From: Slackia sp.
GTDB taxonomy: Bacteria > Actinomycetota > Coriobacteriia > Anaerosomatales > Anaerosomataceae
Reading direction: 5' to 3'
DNA length: 64,000 bases
Assembly: GCA_020725885.1 (NCBI GenBank)
Contig: DYEA01000017.1
Location: forward strand, 124,001 to 188,000
Made by a program: the position numbers and the translations under genes. Shown here piece after piece: positions 18,022 through 25,797 of the stretch; position 1 is the stretch's first letter; every line of letters starts with the position of its first letter. A model generated the notes under the pieces. That model was given only the letters and a program-made list of their open reading frames with translations. It ran no database searches and was not told where the DNA came from.

Positions 18022-18750
18022 ATGACAGAGGCCGCCGAGCAGCCAGCCGTCGAAGCCAGCGCCCTCGAGCGCTCATTCGGCGCCCGCAAGGCGCTCGACG
18101 GCGTGAGCTTCGCGATACCAGAAGGCGCGTTCCTGTCCGTGTTCGGGCCGAACGGCGCCGGCAAGACGACGCTGCTCAAGGTGCTCACGACGCTGGTGGC
18201 GCCGTCCCGGGGCTCTGCGAGCGTCTGCGGGCTCGACGTCGTGGAGGGCGCGGTCGAGCTGCGGGCGCGTATCGGGCTGATCAGCCACAACCCCCTGCTC
18301 TACCCTGACCTCACCGCAGAGGAGAACCTGCTGTTCTTCGCCGACATGTACGGCGTCGAGAACCCGCGCGAGCGTGCGCGAGAGCTCTTGGAGGCCGTCG
18401 AGCTCGACCACCGGAGGCTCGACACGACGAGGACCTTCTCGCGCGGCATGCTCCAGCGCCTGTCGATCGCCCGCGCGCTGCTGCACCGCCCCGAGGTGCT
18501 GTTCCTCGACGAACCGTACTCCGGCCTCGACCCGCACGCTGCAGACATCCTGGACTCGCTGATCGCGAGCATCCGGCAGCACCACACGTTCGTGATGGTC
18601 AGCCACGACCTCGACAAGGGGCTCGAGCTGTGCACGCACGCGCTCATCTTGTCCAAAGGGCGCGTCGTGCTCTTCGAGCGGCGAGAGGACATCGACGAAC
18701 GCGAGTTCCGAGAGACCTACCGGCGCGTCGTGGGGATGGGGGTGGCGTGA
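18022..18750 (+). CDS. ccmA: ABC transporter ATP-binding protein CcmA
   Basis: 242 residues. Walker A FGPNGAGKTTLLK, Q-loop region LISHNPLLY, signature FSRGMLQRLSIARALL, Walker B EVLFLDEPYSGLD and the switch His in VMVSHD are all present. The gene lies between ccmF and ccmB and overlaps the ccmB start by one base (TGATG), so it is the ATPase of the CcmAB(C) complex, which uses ATP to release heme-loaded CcmE from CcmC. Confidence 0.92.
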   Translation: MTEAAEQPAVEASALERSFGARKALDGVSFAIPEGAFLSVFGPNGAGKTTLLKVLTTLVAPSRGSASVCGLDVVEGAVELRARIGLISHNPLLYPDLTAEENLLFFADMYGVENPRERARELLEAVELDHRRLDTTRTFSRGMLQRLSIARALLHRPEVLFLDEPYSGLDPHAADILDSLIASIRQHHTFVMVSHDLDKGLELCTHALILSKGRVVLFERREDIDEREFRETYRRVVGMGVA

Positions 18751-19454
18751 TGGGCTCGCTCCGCTGGAGGCAGTTCACGGCCATCCTGCGCAAGGACATC
18801 GTCATGGAGCTGCGCACGCGCGAGATGCTGACGTCGATGGGGCTGTATGCGATTCTCACGATGGTGGTCTACCAGATCGCGCTCGCGGAGGCGGGCGAGG
18901 GGCTCGACGTGCGCCTGATCATGCCGGGACTCGTGTGGGTCGCCTTCATCTTCATGTCCATGCTCGGGCTGAACCGCTCCTTCGTCCACGAGAAGGACCA
19001 GGGCTGCCTCGAGGCGCTCCTGCTGTCCCCGGTCGACCGCCCGGTGATCTTCTTCGCGAAGTTCGCGGGCAACCTGCTGTTCCTGCTCGTCGTCGAAGCG
19101 CTCACGCTGCCGGTCTTCGCGTTCCTCTTCTTGCAAGGGCGGGCGGGTTTCGGAGGCGGGCTGTGGATGCTCGCGCTCGTGCTGCTCGGAGCGTCGATCG
19201 GCATCGCCGGCATCGGAACGCTGCTCGCAACCATCTCGGTCAACACGACCGGCAAGGACATCATGCTCGCGGTGCTGTTCGTCCCGCTGCAGTACCCGCT
19301 CTTACGAGCCGCCGTCGGCGCGACCTTCGCGGGCGTCATCGGCGGGGAGGGCGCGACGTCGTCGTTTTGGACCTGGATGGGCTGGATCGCGGGATTCGAT
19401 ATCATAATGGTGCTCGCGGCCTTCGGGCTGTACGAGTTCGTCATCGAAGCCTAG
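18750..19454 (+). CDS. ccmB: heme exporter membrane subunit CcmB
   Basis: 234 residues with six membrane segments. The CcmB pattern is visible: an N-terminal LRKDIVMELRTREMLTSMGLYAILTM, the cytoplasmic loop NRSFVHEKDQGCLEALLLSPVDR and GTLLATISVNT. ATG at 18750 shares its A with the ccmA stop. It forms the membrane part of the CcmAB ABC complex. The stop is followed 19 bases later by ccmC. Confidence 0.93.
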   Translation: MGSLRWRQFTAILRKDIVMELRTREMLTSMGLYAILTMVVYQIALAEAGEGLDVRLIMPGLVWVAFIFMSMLGLNRSFVHEKDQGCLEALLLSPVDRPVIFFAKFAGNLLFLLVVEALTLPVFAFLFLQGRAGFGGGLWMLALVLLGASIGIAGIGTLLATISVNTTGKDIMLAVLFVPLQYPLLRAAVGATFAGVIGGEGATSSFWTWMGWIAGFDIIMVLAAFGLYEFVIEA

Positions 19455-19473
19455 ACGCAGGAAGGAGCCCTGC

Positions 19474-20157
19474 ATGAAGCGTGGCTACCTCGCTGAGGTC
19501 ATGCTGGCGCTTGGGGCCGTCATCACAACCGCGGCGTTCCTCATGACTTTCTTCTGGGCGCCGCCGAGCCTCTATCCGGACGGCCGGGTCGACTTCGCGC
19601 AGAAGATCTTCTACTTCCACGTGCCGGTGGCCGAGGCGTCGTTCCTGGTCTTCTTCTTCACGGCGTTCTACGGCGTGCGGTTCTTGATGACCAAGCGCAA
19701 GGAGTACGACGTCAAGGCGCGCATCGCCACCGAGGTGACGCTCTTCTTCGTGCTGCTCACGATGGCGACCGGCATCCTGTGGACGCGCGTCGAGTGGAAC
19801 GTCTGGTGGCAGTGGGAGCCGCGTCTGACGACCTACTTCATCATGACGCTTCTGGTGATCGGCTACTTCGTGCTGCGCAACTCCGTGGAGGACGAGGAGC
19901 GCCGCGCCACGTATGCGGCCGTGTTCGGCATCCTCGCGTTCATCGACGCCCCGATCTCGTTCTTCATCACCCGCGTCGTGCAGAGCACGCACCCGGTGGT
20001 GTTCAAGAGCGGCGGGCTGGAGCCGCCGATGCTCATCACCTTCATCGTCGGGCAGATCGGCATGCTCATGCTGGGGTACGCGTTCTACCAGCTCCGCTTG
20101 AAAGAAGAAGAGCTTAAGGAGCGTCTCGAGGCGCTCAAGGTCGCGCTAGGAGGCTGA
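19474..20157 (+). CDS. ccmC: CcmC-type heme handling protein
   Basis: 227 residues, six membrane helices. The tryptophan-rich motif reads NVWWQWEPRLTT, the CcmC form of the WWD domain with Asp replaced by Glu, flanked by the conserved His of FYFHVPVAEAS and THPVVFKSG. CcmC loads heme onto CcmE. It has a charged C-terminal tail (LRLKEEELKERLEALK). GGAGCC precedes the ATG, and ccmD follows after 4 bases. Confidence 0.92.
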   Translation: MKRGYLAEVMLALGAVITTAAFLMTFFWAPPSLYPDGRVDFAQKIFYFHVPVAEASFLVFFFTAFYGVRFLMTKRKEYDVKARIATEVTLFFVLLTMATGILWTRVEWNVWWQWEPRLTTYFIMTLLVIGYFVLRNSVEDEERRATYAAVFGILAFIDAPISFFITRVVQSTHPVVFKSGGLEPPMLITFIVGQIGMLMLGYAFYQLRLKEEELKERLEALKVALGG

Positions 20158-20161
20158 CGCG

Positions 20162-20335
20162 ATGCAGGACATCTACTCGCAGGTCATTCCCCAGGCTCCG
20201 TACGTGATCTGGGCGTACGCGCTGATCTGGGTCTCCTTGCTCGGCTTCGTCGGAATGGTGTTCGCGCGCCTGCGCCGGCTCGACAAGCAGATGCAGGCGC
20301 TCGAGGAAGCCATCAAGCGCCGCGAGCAGCAGTAG
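20162..20335 (+). CDS. ccmD: CcmD-like small membrane protein
   Basis: 57 residues, starting at the ATG at 20162. A short polar N-terminus leads into one membrane helix (YVIWAYALIWVSLLGFVGMVF), then a basic and charged helical tail (RRLDKQMQALEEAIKRREQQ). Size, topology and position directly after ccmC fit CcmD, the small protein that holds CcmE in the CcmABC complex. Sequence conservation in this family is weak, so the name rests mainly on topology and neighbours. Confidence 0.8.
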   Translation: MQDIYSQVIPQAPYVIWAYALIWVSLLGFVGMVFARLRRLDKQMQALEEAIKRREQQ

Positions 20336-20344
20336 GGGGCGCGC

Positions 20345-21172
20345 GTGGCCACAGCGGCCGTCATCGCGTTCTGGTTCGCCACCGTCCTGTACGGCGGGGC
20401 GACGGTGCTCTACGCGTACTTCTTCTTGAGCAAGCGGCCGTCGTACTCGTGGTACGCGACGTTCTTCACAGGCGCTGGGTTCTTGTGCCACACGGCGTCC
20501 ATCGGCATGCGGTCCGTGGCCGAGGACGGCACGCGGCTGGACGGCCAGAACCAGCTCATCCTGCTCGCGTGGGCCCTCGTGCTCGTGTACTTCGTCGTTG
20601 AGCACCTCGTGAAGTTCAAGGTCTACGGCGTGCTGCTGGTTCCCGCGGGCACGCTGCTCATGGTGATCTCGCAGTTCTTCGCACGGAAGGGCGCGGCGCC
20701 GGTCTCGCCGCTCGTCGAGAACTGGAAGATCGGCATCCACGTGGCGATGATCGTCTTCGCGAACGCCGGCTTCATCGTCGGCGCCGTCGCGTCGCTCGCG
20801 TACTTGCTGCAGGAGCGGCAGCTCAAGCGCAAGAAGGCGAGCGTGCTGTTCAAGCGCCTGCCGCCGCTCGCGAGCATCGACCTGCTCGCTCGCCGCGCGA
20901 TCGCCTTCGCGTTCCCGGCGTACACAGCGGGGCTCATGCTCGGCATCGTGCGGGCGTACGAGACCGACCAGCAGGGGTGGTGGGCCGACCCGCGCGTGAT
21001 GCTCGCCGGGCTGGTGTGGGGCGCTTTCGGCACCTACCTGGCGCTCCACTACTCCGAGCGGGCGACGGCGAGGACGACGGCCCGCATCGCGCTCGCCGGC
21101 ATCGTGCTGGTCGCGGTTCTCGCGGTCGTGGCGCGGACGGTGCCCGCTGGCTTCCACGTGTTCGGGGTGTAG
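20345..21172 (+). CDS. CcsA/HemX-like cytochrome c biogenesis membrane protein
   Basis: 275 residues from a GTG at 20345 (AGGGGG upstream). Eight hydrophobic segments and a tryptophan-rich stretch QQGWWADPRVMLAGLVW place it in the CcsA/ResC/HemX superfamily; two conserved His positions are in GFLCHTASIG and NWKIGIHVAMI. In Bacillus the related HemX is encoded with hemA and controls its level; CcsA/ResC proteins instead form the System II synthase with ResB, which is absent here. Its place between the ccm set and hemA fits either a heme-channel role or HemX-like control of HemA. I cannot choose. Confidence 0.8.
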   Translation: MATAAVIAFWFATVLYGGATVLYAYFFLSKRPSYSWYATFFTGAGFLCHTASIGMRSVAEDGTRLDGQNQLILLAWALVLVYFVVEHLVKFKVYGVLLVPAGTLLMVISQFFARKGAAPVSPLVENWKIGIHVAMIVFANAGFIVGAVASLAYLLQERQLKRKKASVLFKRLPPLASIDLLARRAIAFAFPAYTAGLMLGIVRAYETDQQGWWADPRVMLAGLVWGAFGTYLALHYSERATARTTARIALAGIVLVAVLAVVARTVPAGFHVFGV

Positions 21173-21173
21173 G

Positions 21174-22016
21174 GTGCCCGCGGCCCGTTTCGACGGCGCG
21201 TGCGTCCTCGTCACCGGCGCCTCTCAGGGCATCGGGCTAGCGACTGCGCGCGCGTTCGCGCAGGAGGGTGCGCACGTCGCGCTCGTGGCGCGCAACGTCC
21301 AGAAGCTCGAGGAGGCGGCCGAAGCGGTTCGCGCCGCGCGGCGGAGCGAAGCGCAGGTCGTCCTGCCGCTGTCGGCCGACGTGGCCGACGAGCAGGCCGT
21401 GCGGGACGCCGTCACGCGCGCGACCGACGCGCTTGGGCGCATCGGCGTGCTCGTGAACTGCGCCGGCATCTACGTGCCGCAAGCGTTCCTCGACATGCCG
21501 CCGGAGCTGTTCCGCGCGCACGTGGAGGTCGACTTGATGGGCGTGGTGAACGTGACGCGGGCAGTCGCGCCGGGCATGGTCGCGCGCGGAAGCGGCGCCA
21601 TCGTGAACATCTCCTCGATGGCGGGCTTCGTGGGGGTGTACGGTTACTCCGCGTACAGCGCCGCGAAGTTCGGCGTGATGGGTTTCTCGGAGGTGCTGCG
21701 AAGCGAGCTTGCGCCGCACGGGGTGCGCGTGAGCGTCGTGTGCCCGCCGGACGTCGACACGCCGGGGTTCGCCGAGGAACGCGCGATACGGCCGCCCGAG
21801 ACCGCGAAGATCGCGGGGTCCGCGAAGGCGGCGAGCGCGGACGAGATCGCCCGCGTGGTGCTCAAGGCAGCGCGGAGCAGGAAGCACCTGTGGGTCCCGG
21901 GCTTCGGCAACGCGCTGCTGTATCGGCTCAAAGGCGTGTGGCCCGAGCTCTTCTTCTGGGTCTTCGACCGCCAGATCGCTGCGGTGCGGAAGACAAGCCA
22001 AGAGACAGGAAGTTGA
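21174..22016 (+). CDS. short-chain dehydrogenase/reductase
   Basis: 280 residues from a GTG. Classical SDR: cofactor motif TGASQGIG (about 14-21), NCAGIY (about 97), the catalytic Ser in VNISSMAG and YSAYSAAK for Tyr and Lys. The C-terminal part (GNALLYRLKGVWPELFFWVFDRQIA) is longer and more hydrophobic than in most SDRs and resembles the 3-ketodihydrosphingosine reductase-like branch, so a lipid-like substrate is possible. It starts one base after the CcsA-like stop. Nothing ties it to heme synthesis besides position. Confidence 0.85.
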   Translation: MPAARFDGACVLVTGASQGIGLATARAFAQEGAHVALVARNVQKLEEAAEAVRAARRSEAQVVLPLSADVADEQAVRDAVTRATDALGRIGVLVNCAGIYVPQAFLDMPPELFRAHVEVDLMGVVNVTRAVAPGMVARGSGAIVNISSMAGFVGVYGYSAYSAAKFGVMGFSEVLRSELAPHGVRVSVVCPPDVDTPGFAEERAIRPPETAKIAGSAKAASADEIARVVLKAARSRKHLWVPGFGNALLYRLKGVWPELFFWVFDRQIAAVRKTSQETGS

Positions 22017-22064
22017 TTTACTCAGCACAGTGAGTAAAAATACTCACCGTCATGAGCATGACGG
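22017..22064. promoter_or_regulatory. cluster of inverted repeats before the DUF4143-type ATPase
   Basis: Three nested symmetric elements lie in 48 bases: TTTACTCA-GCACAG-TGAGTAAA (22017-22038), TGAGTA-AAAA-TACTCA (22031-22046) and CCGTCATG-AG-CATGACGG (22047-22064). The last spans the start codon. The first could terminate SDR transcription, though its T-run is weak. The repeated TACTCA/TGAGTA half-sites look like an operator with shared arms. The stretch is also A+T rich compared with its surroundings. Confidence 0.5.
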
Positions 22065-23266
22065 CTGACATCCCTGAGTATCGTCGCCCCTATGCTCGCA
22101 CGCTGCTCGATCGCTTGCGTGAGCCGCGGCGCTACATCCAGGTCATCTCCGGCCCGCGTCAAGTGGGCAAGACGACCCTCGTGCGTCAAGCTCTCGTCGA
22201 TTCCGGGTTGCCGTACGTCTTCGTCTCAGCGGACGAGCCGACGCTTCGTGACAGCGCCTGGCTGTCGGCCCAATGGGAGCGGGCACGGATCGACGCTCGT
22301 CGCGACGGTCGGGCGGTGCTGGCTGTGGACGAAGTGCACAAGATCACCGGATGGAGCGAGACCGTCAAGCGGCTTTGGGACGAGGACGCTTCGGAAGGGC
22401 TTCCGTTGCACGTGGTCCTGCTCGGCTCTGCACCGGTCGTCATCGGGCACGGCCTGTCCGAAAGCCTCGCTGGCCGGTTCGAGGTCATCCGGATCCCGCA
22501 CTGGTCGTACGGGGAGATGGCAGATTCGTTCGGCTTCGACTTGGACGCGTACATCTACTTCGGCGCTTACCCAGGAGCGGCAGCGCTCATCTCGGACGAG
22601 AGCCGGTGGCGCGCCTACGTGCTCGACTCGCTCATCGAGACGGCGATCTCGCGGGACGTGCTTCTCTTGCAACGGATCGAGAAGCCGGCTCTGCTGCGGC
22701 GCCTGTTCGAGCTCGGGTGTGCGTACTCCGGTCAGGTGCTGTCGTACACGAAGATGCTCGGGCAGCTGCAGGACGCTGGCAACACAGTGACGCTGGCGCA
22801 CTATCTGCATCTTCTTGCGGGTGCGGGTCTGCTGTGCGGGTTGTCGAAGCACTCGGGCGACATCGCCAGGAAGCGCGGCTCCAGTCCCAAGCTGCAGGTC
22901 TTCAACACCGCGCTGATCTCGGCAGTCGAGGGTCGGTCGTTCGCGAGCGTGCGCTCGGACGGCGAGGCTTGGGGCCGGCGGGTCGAATCGGTTGTGGGCG
23001 CGCACCTCGTGAACCTCGCATACCTTGGGCTGCTCGAGGTCTTGTGGTGGCGTGACGGAAACGACGAGGTCGATTTCGTGGTGCGGGACGGCGATCGTCG
23101 TCTGGTCGCGATCGAGGTCAAGAGCGGGATGGCTCGGCCGAGACGCTCAGGGCTGGACGCGTTCCTGAAGCGCTTCCCGGGCTCACGCGCGCTGATCGTC
23201 GGCGGCGTGGACGGCATCCCGCTTGCTGAGTTCCTTCAGGCAGGCGTCGTGGAGTGGCTTGGCTGA
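22052..23266 (+). CDS. AAA ATPase of the AAA_14/DUF4143 type
   Basis: 404 residues. Walker A is GPRQVGKTTL (34-43), Walker B is AVLAVDEVHK (about 89-98) and the ATPase domain ends with LLGSAPVVI. The second half carries the DUF4143 region with a PD-(D/E)xK-like stretch near the C-terminus (DEVDFVVRDGDRRLVAIEVKSG). Such proteins are common accessory genes of unknown function, often thought of as mobile or toxin-like elements. It interrupts the ccm-hem series and has its own symmetric upstream region. Start at 22052 or the second ATG at 22058. Confidence 0.88.
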   Translation: MSMTADIPEYRRPYARTLLDRLREPRRYIQVISGPRQVGKTTLVRQALVDSGLPYVFVSADEPTLRDSAWLSAQWERARIDARRDGRAVLAVDEVHKITGWSETVKRLWDEDASEGLPLHVVLLGSAPVVIGHGLSESLAGRFEVIRIPHWSYGEMADSFGFDLDAYIYFGAYPGAAALISDESRWRAYVLDSLIETAISRDVLLLQRIEKPALLRRLFELGCAYSGQVLSYTKMLGQLQDAGNTVTLAHYLHLLAGAGLLCGLSKHSGDIARKRGSSPKLQVFNTALISAVEGRSFASVRSDGEAWGRRVESVVGAHLVNLAYLGLLEVLWWRDGNDEVDFVVRDGDRRLVAIEVKSGMARPRRSGLDAFLKRFPGSRALIVGGVDGIPLAEFLQAGVVEWLG

Positions 23267-23297
23267 CGTGCTGAGCGCGCTCCGCTGCGTCCGTGCG

Positions 23298-23327
23298 TTG
23301 TCCGGGCGTCCTCGCTGGTGGTAGGAT
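23298..23327 (+). promoter_or_regulatory. hemA promoter
   Basis: TTGTCC (23298-23303) and TAGGAT (23322-23327) with 18 bases between. The predicted start point, 7 bases beyond the -10, is G23334, again the first base of GTTCAGGCAAGC as at ccmE. Confidence 0.55.
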
Positions 23328-23333
23328 GTACTC

Positions 23334-23474
23334 GTTCAGGCAAGCGAAGCGTGTGCGAACATGCGAGGCGTACACCGCCCCCGCCGGGCCTGCTTGCCTG
23401 AACAACAACGCACCGCACCGGCGGGGGCGACCCTTCTCTTGTGAGACAGGCATAGGCGTGACGAAGCAGGCGGC
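23334..23474 (+). ncRNA. candidate switch-like leader RNA of hemA
   Basis: The 141-base predicted leader contains four pairings. Stem A: GTTCAGGCAAGC (23334-23345) with GCTTGCCTGAAC (23392-23403), 12 perfect pairs. Stem B: CGCCCCCGCCGG (23376-23387) with CCGGCGGGGGCG (23418-23429), 12 perfect pairs, interleaved with A. Stem C: GCCTGCTT (23388-23395) with AAGCAGGC (23464-23471), which would cover the bases just before the ATG and cannot coexist with A. Inside A is a small hairpin GCGTG-TGCGAA-CATGC (23349-23364) shared in form with the ccmE leader. The topology suggests control of hemA translation or transcription by alternative folds. Ligand unknown. Confidence 0.55.
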
Positions 23475-24845
23475 ATGCATCTGGTCCTCGTCGGTCTGAG
23501 CCACAAGACCGCGCCCATAGAGATGAGGGAGAAGCTCACCTTCCCTGCTCCCAGGCAGGCGGAGGCGCTCTCGCAGCTCACCTCGGACGGGGCCGTCGCC
23601 GAGGCCGTCATCCTCTCGACCTGCAACCGCACGGAGATCTACGCGCTGTCGTCGGATGCCGAGCGTGGCGTCGACGCGGTGTTGTCGTTCCTTGCCGACT
23701 ATCACGACCTCGACCGCCACGACCTCGTCCGGTACCTCTACGTCGTGAAGGGCGAGGCCGTCGTCAGGCACCTGTTCCGCGTCGTGTCGTCGCTCGATTC
23801 GATGGTCATCGGCGAGGCGCAGATCCTCGGCCAGGTCAAGGAAGCGTACGAGCACGCGTTTGAGAACGGGGCGACGGGGCGCGCGTTCAACCGGCTGTTC
23901 CGTCAGTCCTTCGAGGTCGGCAAGCGCGTCCGCACGGAGACGGCGATCGGCGAGAACGCGGTCTCGATCAGCTACGCGGCCGTCGAGTTGGCCAAGAAGG
24001 TGTTTGATTCCCTCGCTGGCCGCACGGTGCTGATCATCGGCGCAGGGAAGATGAGCGAGCTGACGGCCAAGCACCTGGTGTGCAACGGAGCGGTCGACGT
24101 GCTGGTCGCCAACCGCACCTACGAGCGAGCGGTCGAGCTGGCCGGGCGCTTCTCCGGCCGCGCGATCGAGTACGGCGCGCTGTTCGAGCGGATGCGCGAC
24201 GCCGACATCGTCATCTCCTCGACGGCGGCGCAAGAGTACGTCGTGCGCAAGGACGACGTGGCCGGCGTGATGCGCGGTCGCCGCGGCCGGCCGCTGTTCT
24301 TCATCGACATCGCAGTGCCGCGCGACATCGACCCCGCCGTCAACGACCTGTCTGACGTCTACGTCTACGACATCGACGACCTCAACGGCGTCGTCGAGTC
24401 GAACCTCGAGGAGCGCATGCGCGAGGCCGAGCGGGCCGAGGCGATCATCGAGGAGGAGGTCGCTGAGTTCCTGCGCTGGCAGGAATCGCTCGAGGTGGTG
24501 CCTACTGTTGCCGCCATCCGTGCGAAGGCCGAGGCCATCCGGCAGGCCGAGCTCGAGCGCGCGCTCAAGCGGCTCGGGGGGCTTTCGGAAAAGGAGCTCG
24601 CCACGATCGACGCACTGACGTGCGCCATCGTGAACAAGATGCTGCACGGGCCGACTGCTCGCCTCAAGGCTGCCGCCGAGGAGGCCGACGGCTACCTGGT
24701 CGTCGAGGCTGCCCGCGAGCTCTATGGGCTCGACGAGCACGAGGCTGGACGAGGCGGGGTGCTGCGCTCGCTGCTCAACCGCAAGGCCCGCGAGATCCAC
24801 GACACGCACGCCGCGAAAGAGACGGGAGACGGACTTGGCTGCTGA
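23475..24845 (+). CDS. hemA: glutamyl-tRNA reductase
   Basis: 456 residues. The catalytic domain shows LVGLSHKTAPIEMREKL at the N-terminus, the nucleophile Cys50 in STCNRTEIY and SSLDSMVIGEAQILGQVK. The NADPH domain has VLIIGAGKMSELTAKHL and the C-terminal dimerisation helix is present. The enzyme makes glutamate-1-semialdehyde from Glu-tRNA, the committed step of C5 heme synthesis, and is normally the controlled step. No strong Shine-Dalgarno is seen; AAGCAGGCGGC precedes the ATG and can be sequestered by the leader. hemC begins inside its 3' end (11-base overlap). Confidence 0.98.
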   Translation: MHLVLVGLSHKTAPIEMREKLTFPAPRQAEALSQLTSDGAVAEAVILSTCNRTEIYALSSDAERGVDAVLSFLADYHDLDRHDLVRYLYVVKGEAVVRHLFRVVSSLDSMVIGEAQILGQVKEAYEHAFENGATGRAFNRLFRQSFEVGKRVRTETAIGENAVSISYAAVELAKKVFDSLAGRTVLIIGAGKMSELTAKHLVCNGAVDVLVANRTYERAVELAGRFSGRAIEYGALFERMRDADIVISSTAAQEYVVRKDDVAGVMRGRRGRPLFFIDIAVPRDIDPAVNDLSDVYVYDIDDLNGVVESNLEERMREAERAEAIIEEEVAEFLRWQESLEVVPTVAAIRAKAEAIRQAELERALKRLGGLSEKELATIDALTCAIVNKMLHGPTARLKAAAEEADGYLVVEAARELYGLDEHEAGRGGVLRSLLNRKAREIHDTHAAKETGDGLGC

Positions 24846-25794
24846 GCGCACCGAGCTCGTGATCGGCACGCGAGGAAGCAAGCTCGCCCTATGGCAGGCC
24901 GAGCACATCAAGGGGATGGTCGAGCGGATCACCGGGCTTCCGGTGCGCCTGAAGGTCATCAAGACCACCGGCGACAAGATCCTCGACGTGCCGCTCGCGA
25001 AGGTGGGCGGCAAGGGGCTGTTCACAAAGGAGCTCGAGGTCGCGCTCATGGCAGGCGAGGTCGACATGTGCGTGCACTCGATGAAGGACGTGCCCACCGA
25101 GCTCCCCGAGGGGCTGTTCATCGCGGCGATGCCAGAGCGCGTCGATCCGCGCGACGTCATCGTGAGCGGCAAGGGTTACACGCTCGACACGCTGCCCGAG
25201 GGCGCGCGCGTCGGCACATCGAGCCTGCGGCGGGTGGCCCAGGTGCGGCACCTGCGGCCTGACGTCGAGATCGTCGACGTGCGCGGGAACCTCGATACGC
25301 GGATGCGGAAGGCCGAGGAAGGCCAGGTGGACGCCGTGATCCTGGCAGCCGCGGGCATCACGCGAATGGGGTGGGCGGACCGCATCACGCATTACGTGGA
25401 GCCGGAGCAGATGATCAGCGCGGTCGGCCAGGGCGCCATCGGGGTCGAGATCCGCGAGGACGACGAAGAGATGCGGCATGTCATGGAGCGCATCGGGCAC
25501 CCCGAGACGATGGAGTGTGTGACGGCAGAGCGCGTCGTTATGCGGCGGCTCGAAGGCGGGTGCCAGGTGCCGATCGGCGCGTACGCTCGCATCGAGGGCG
25601 CGACGATGGTGATGGACGCGATGGTCGGCTCGCTCGACGGCTCGACGATCGTGCGCCGGCGCGTCGAAGGTCCGGCGGAGGACCCGGTCGGACTCGGCGA
25701 GCGCATGGTGCGCGAGCTGCTCGACGGCGGCGCGGGCGAGATCCTCGCGTCGATCCGCGGCGCGGAGCGCGCAGACGAGCTGCTGGGGACGTAG
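24835..25794 (+). CDS. hemC: porphobilinogen deaminase (hydroxymethylbilane synthase)
   Basis: 319 residues from a TTG at 24835, chosen because GGGAGA lies 6-8 bases upstream and the conserved core (VIGTRGSKLALWQAEHIK) begins just after; it overlaps the hemA stop by 11 bases. KDVPTELPEG, GTSSLRRVAQVRHLRPDV and RGNLDTRMRK are all family motifs. Cys243 in RLEGGCQVPIGAYA is the dipyrromethane cofactor attachment site. The enzyme joins four porphobilinogens into hydroxymethylbilane. Confidence 0.97.
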   Translation: MAAERTELVIGTRGSKLALWQAEHIKGMVERITGLPVRLKVIKTTGDKILDVPLAKVGGKGLFTKELEVALMAGEVDMCVHSMKDVPTELPEGLFIAAMPERVDPRDVIVSGKGYTLDTLPEGARVGTSSLRRVAQVRHLRPDVEIVDVRGNLDTRMRKAEEGQVDAVILAAAGITRMGWADRITHYVEPEQMISAVGQGAIGVEIREDDEEMRHVMERIGHPETMECVTAERVVMRRLEGGCQVPIGAYARIEGATMVMDAMVGSLDGSTIVRRRVEGPAEDPVGLGERMVRELLDGGAGEILASIRGAERADELLGT

Positions 25795-25797
25795 GCG

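Noticed and set aside
23334-23474. Cobalamin, T-box or GEMM riboswitch before hemA.
   Set aside because: I looked for the B12 box, the T-box sequence and the GEMM signature and found none; the pairings form a different layout.
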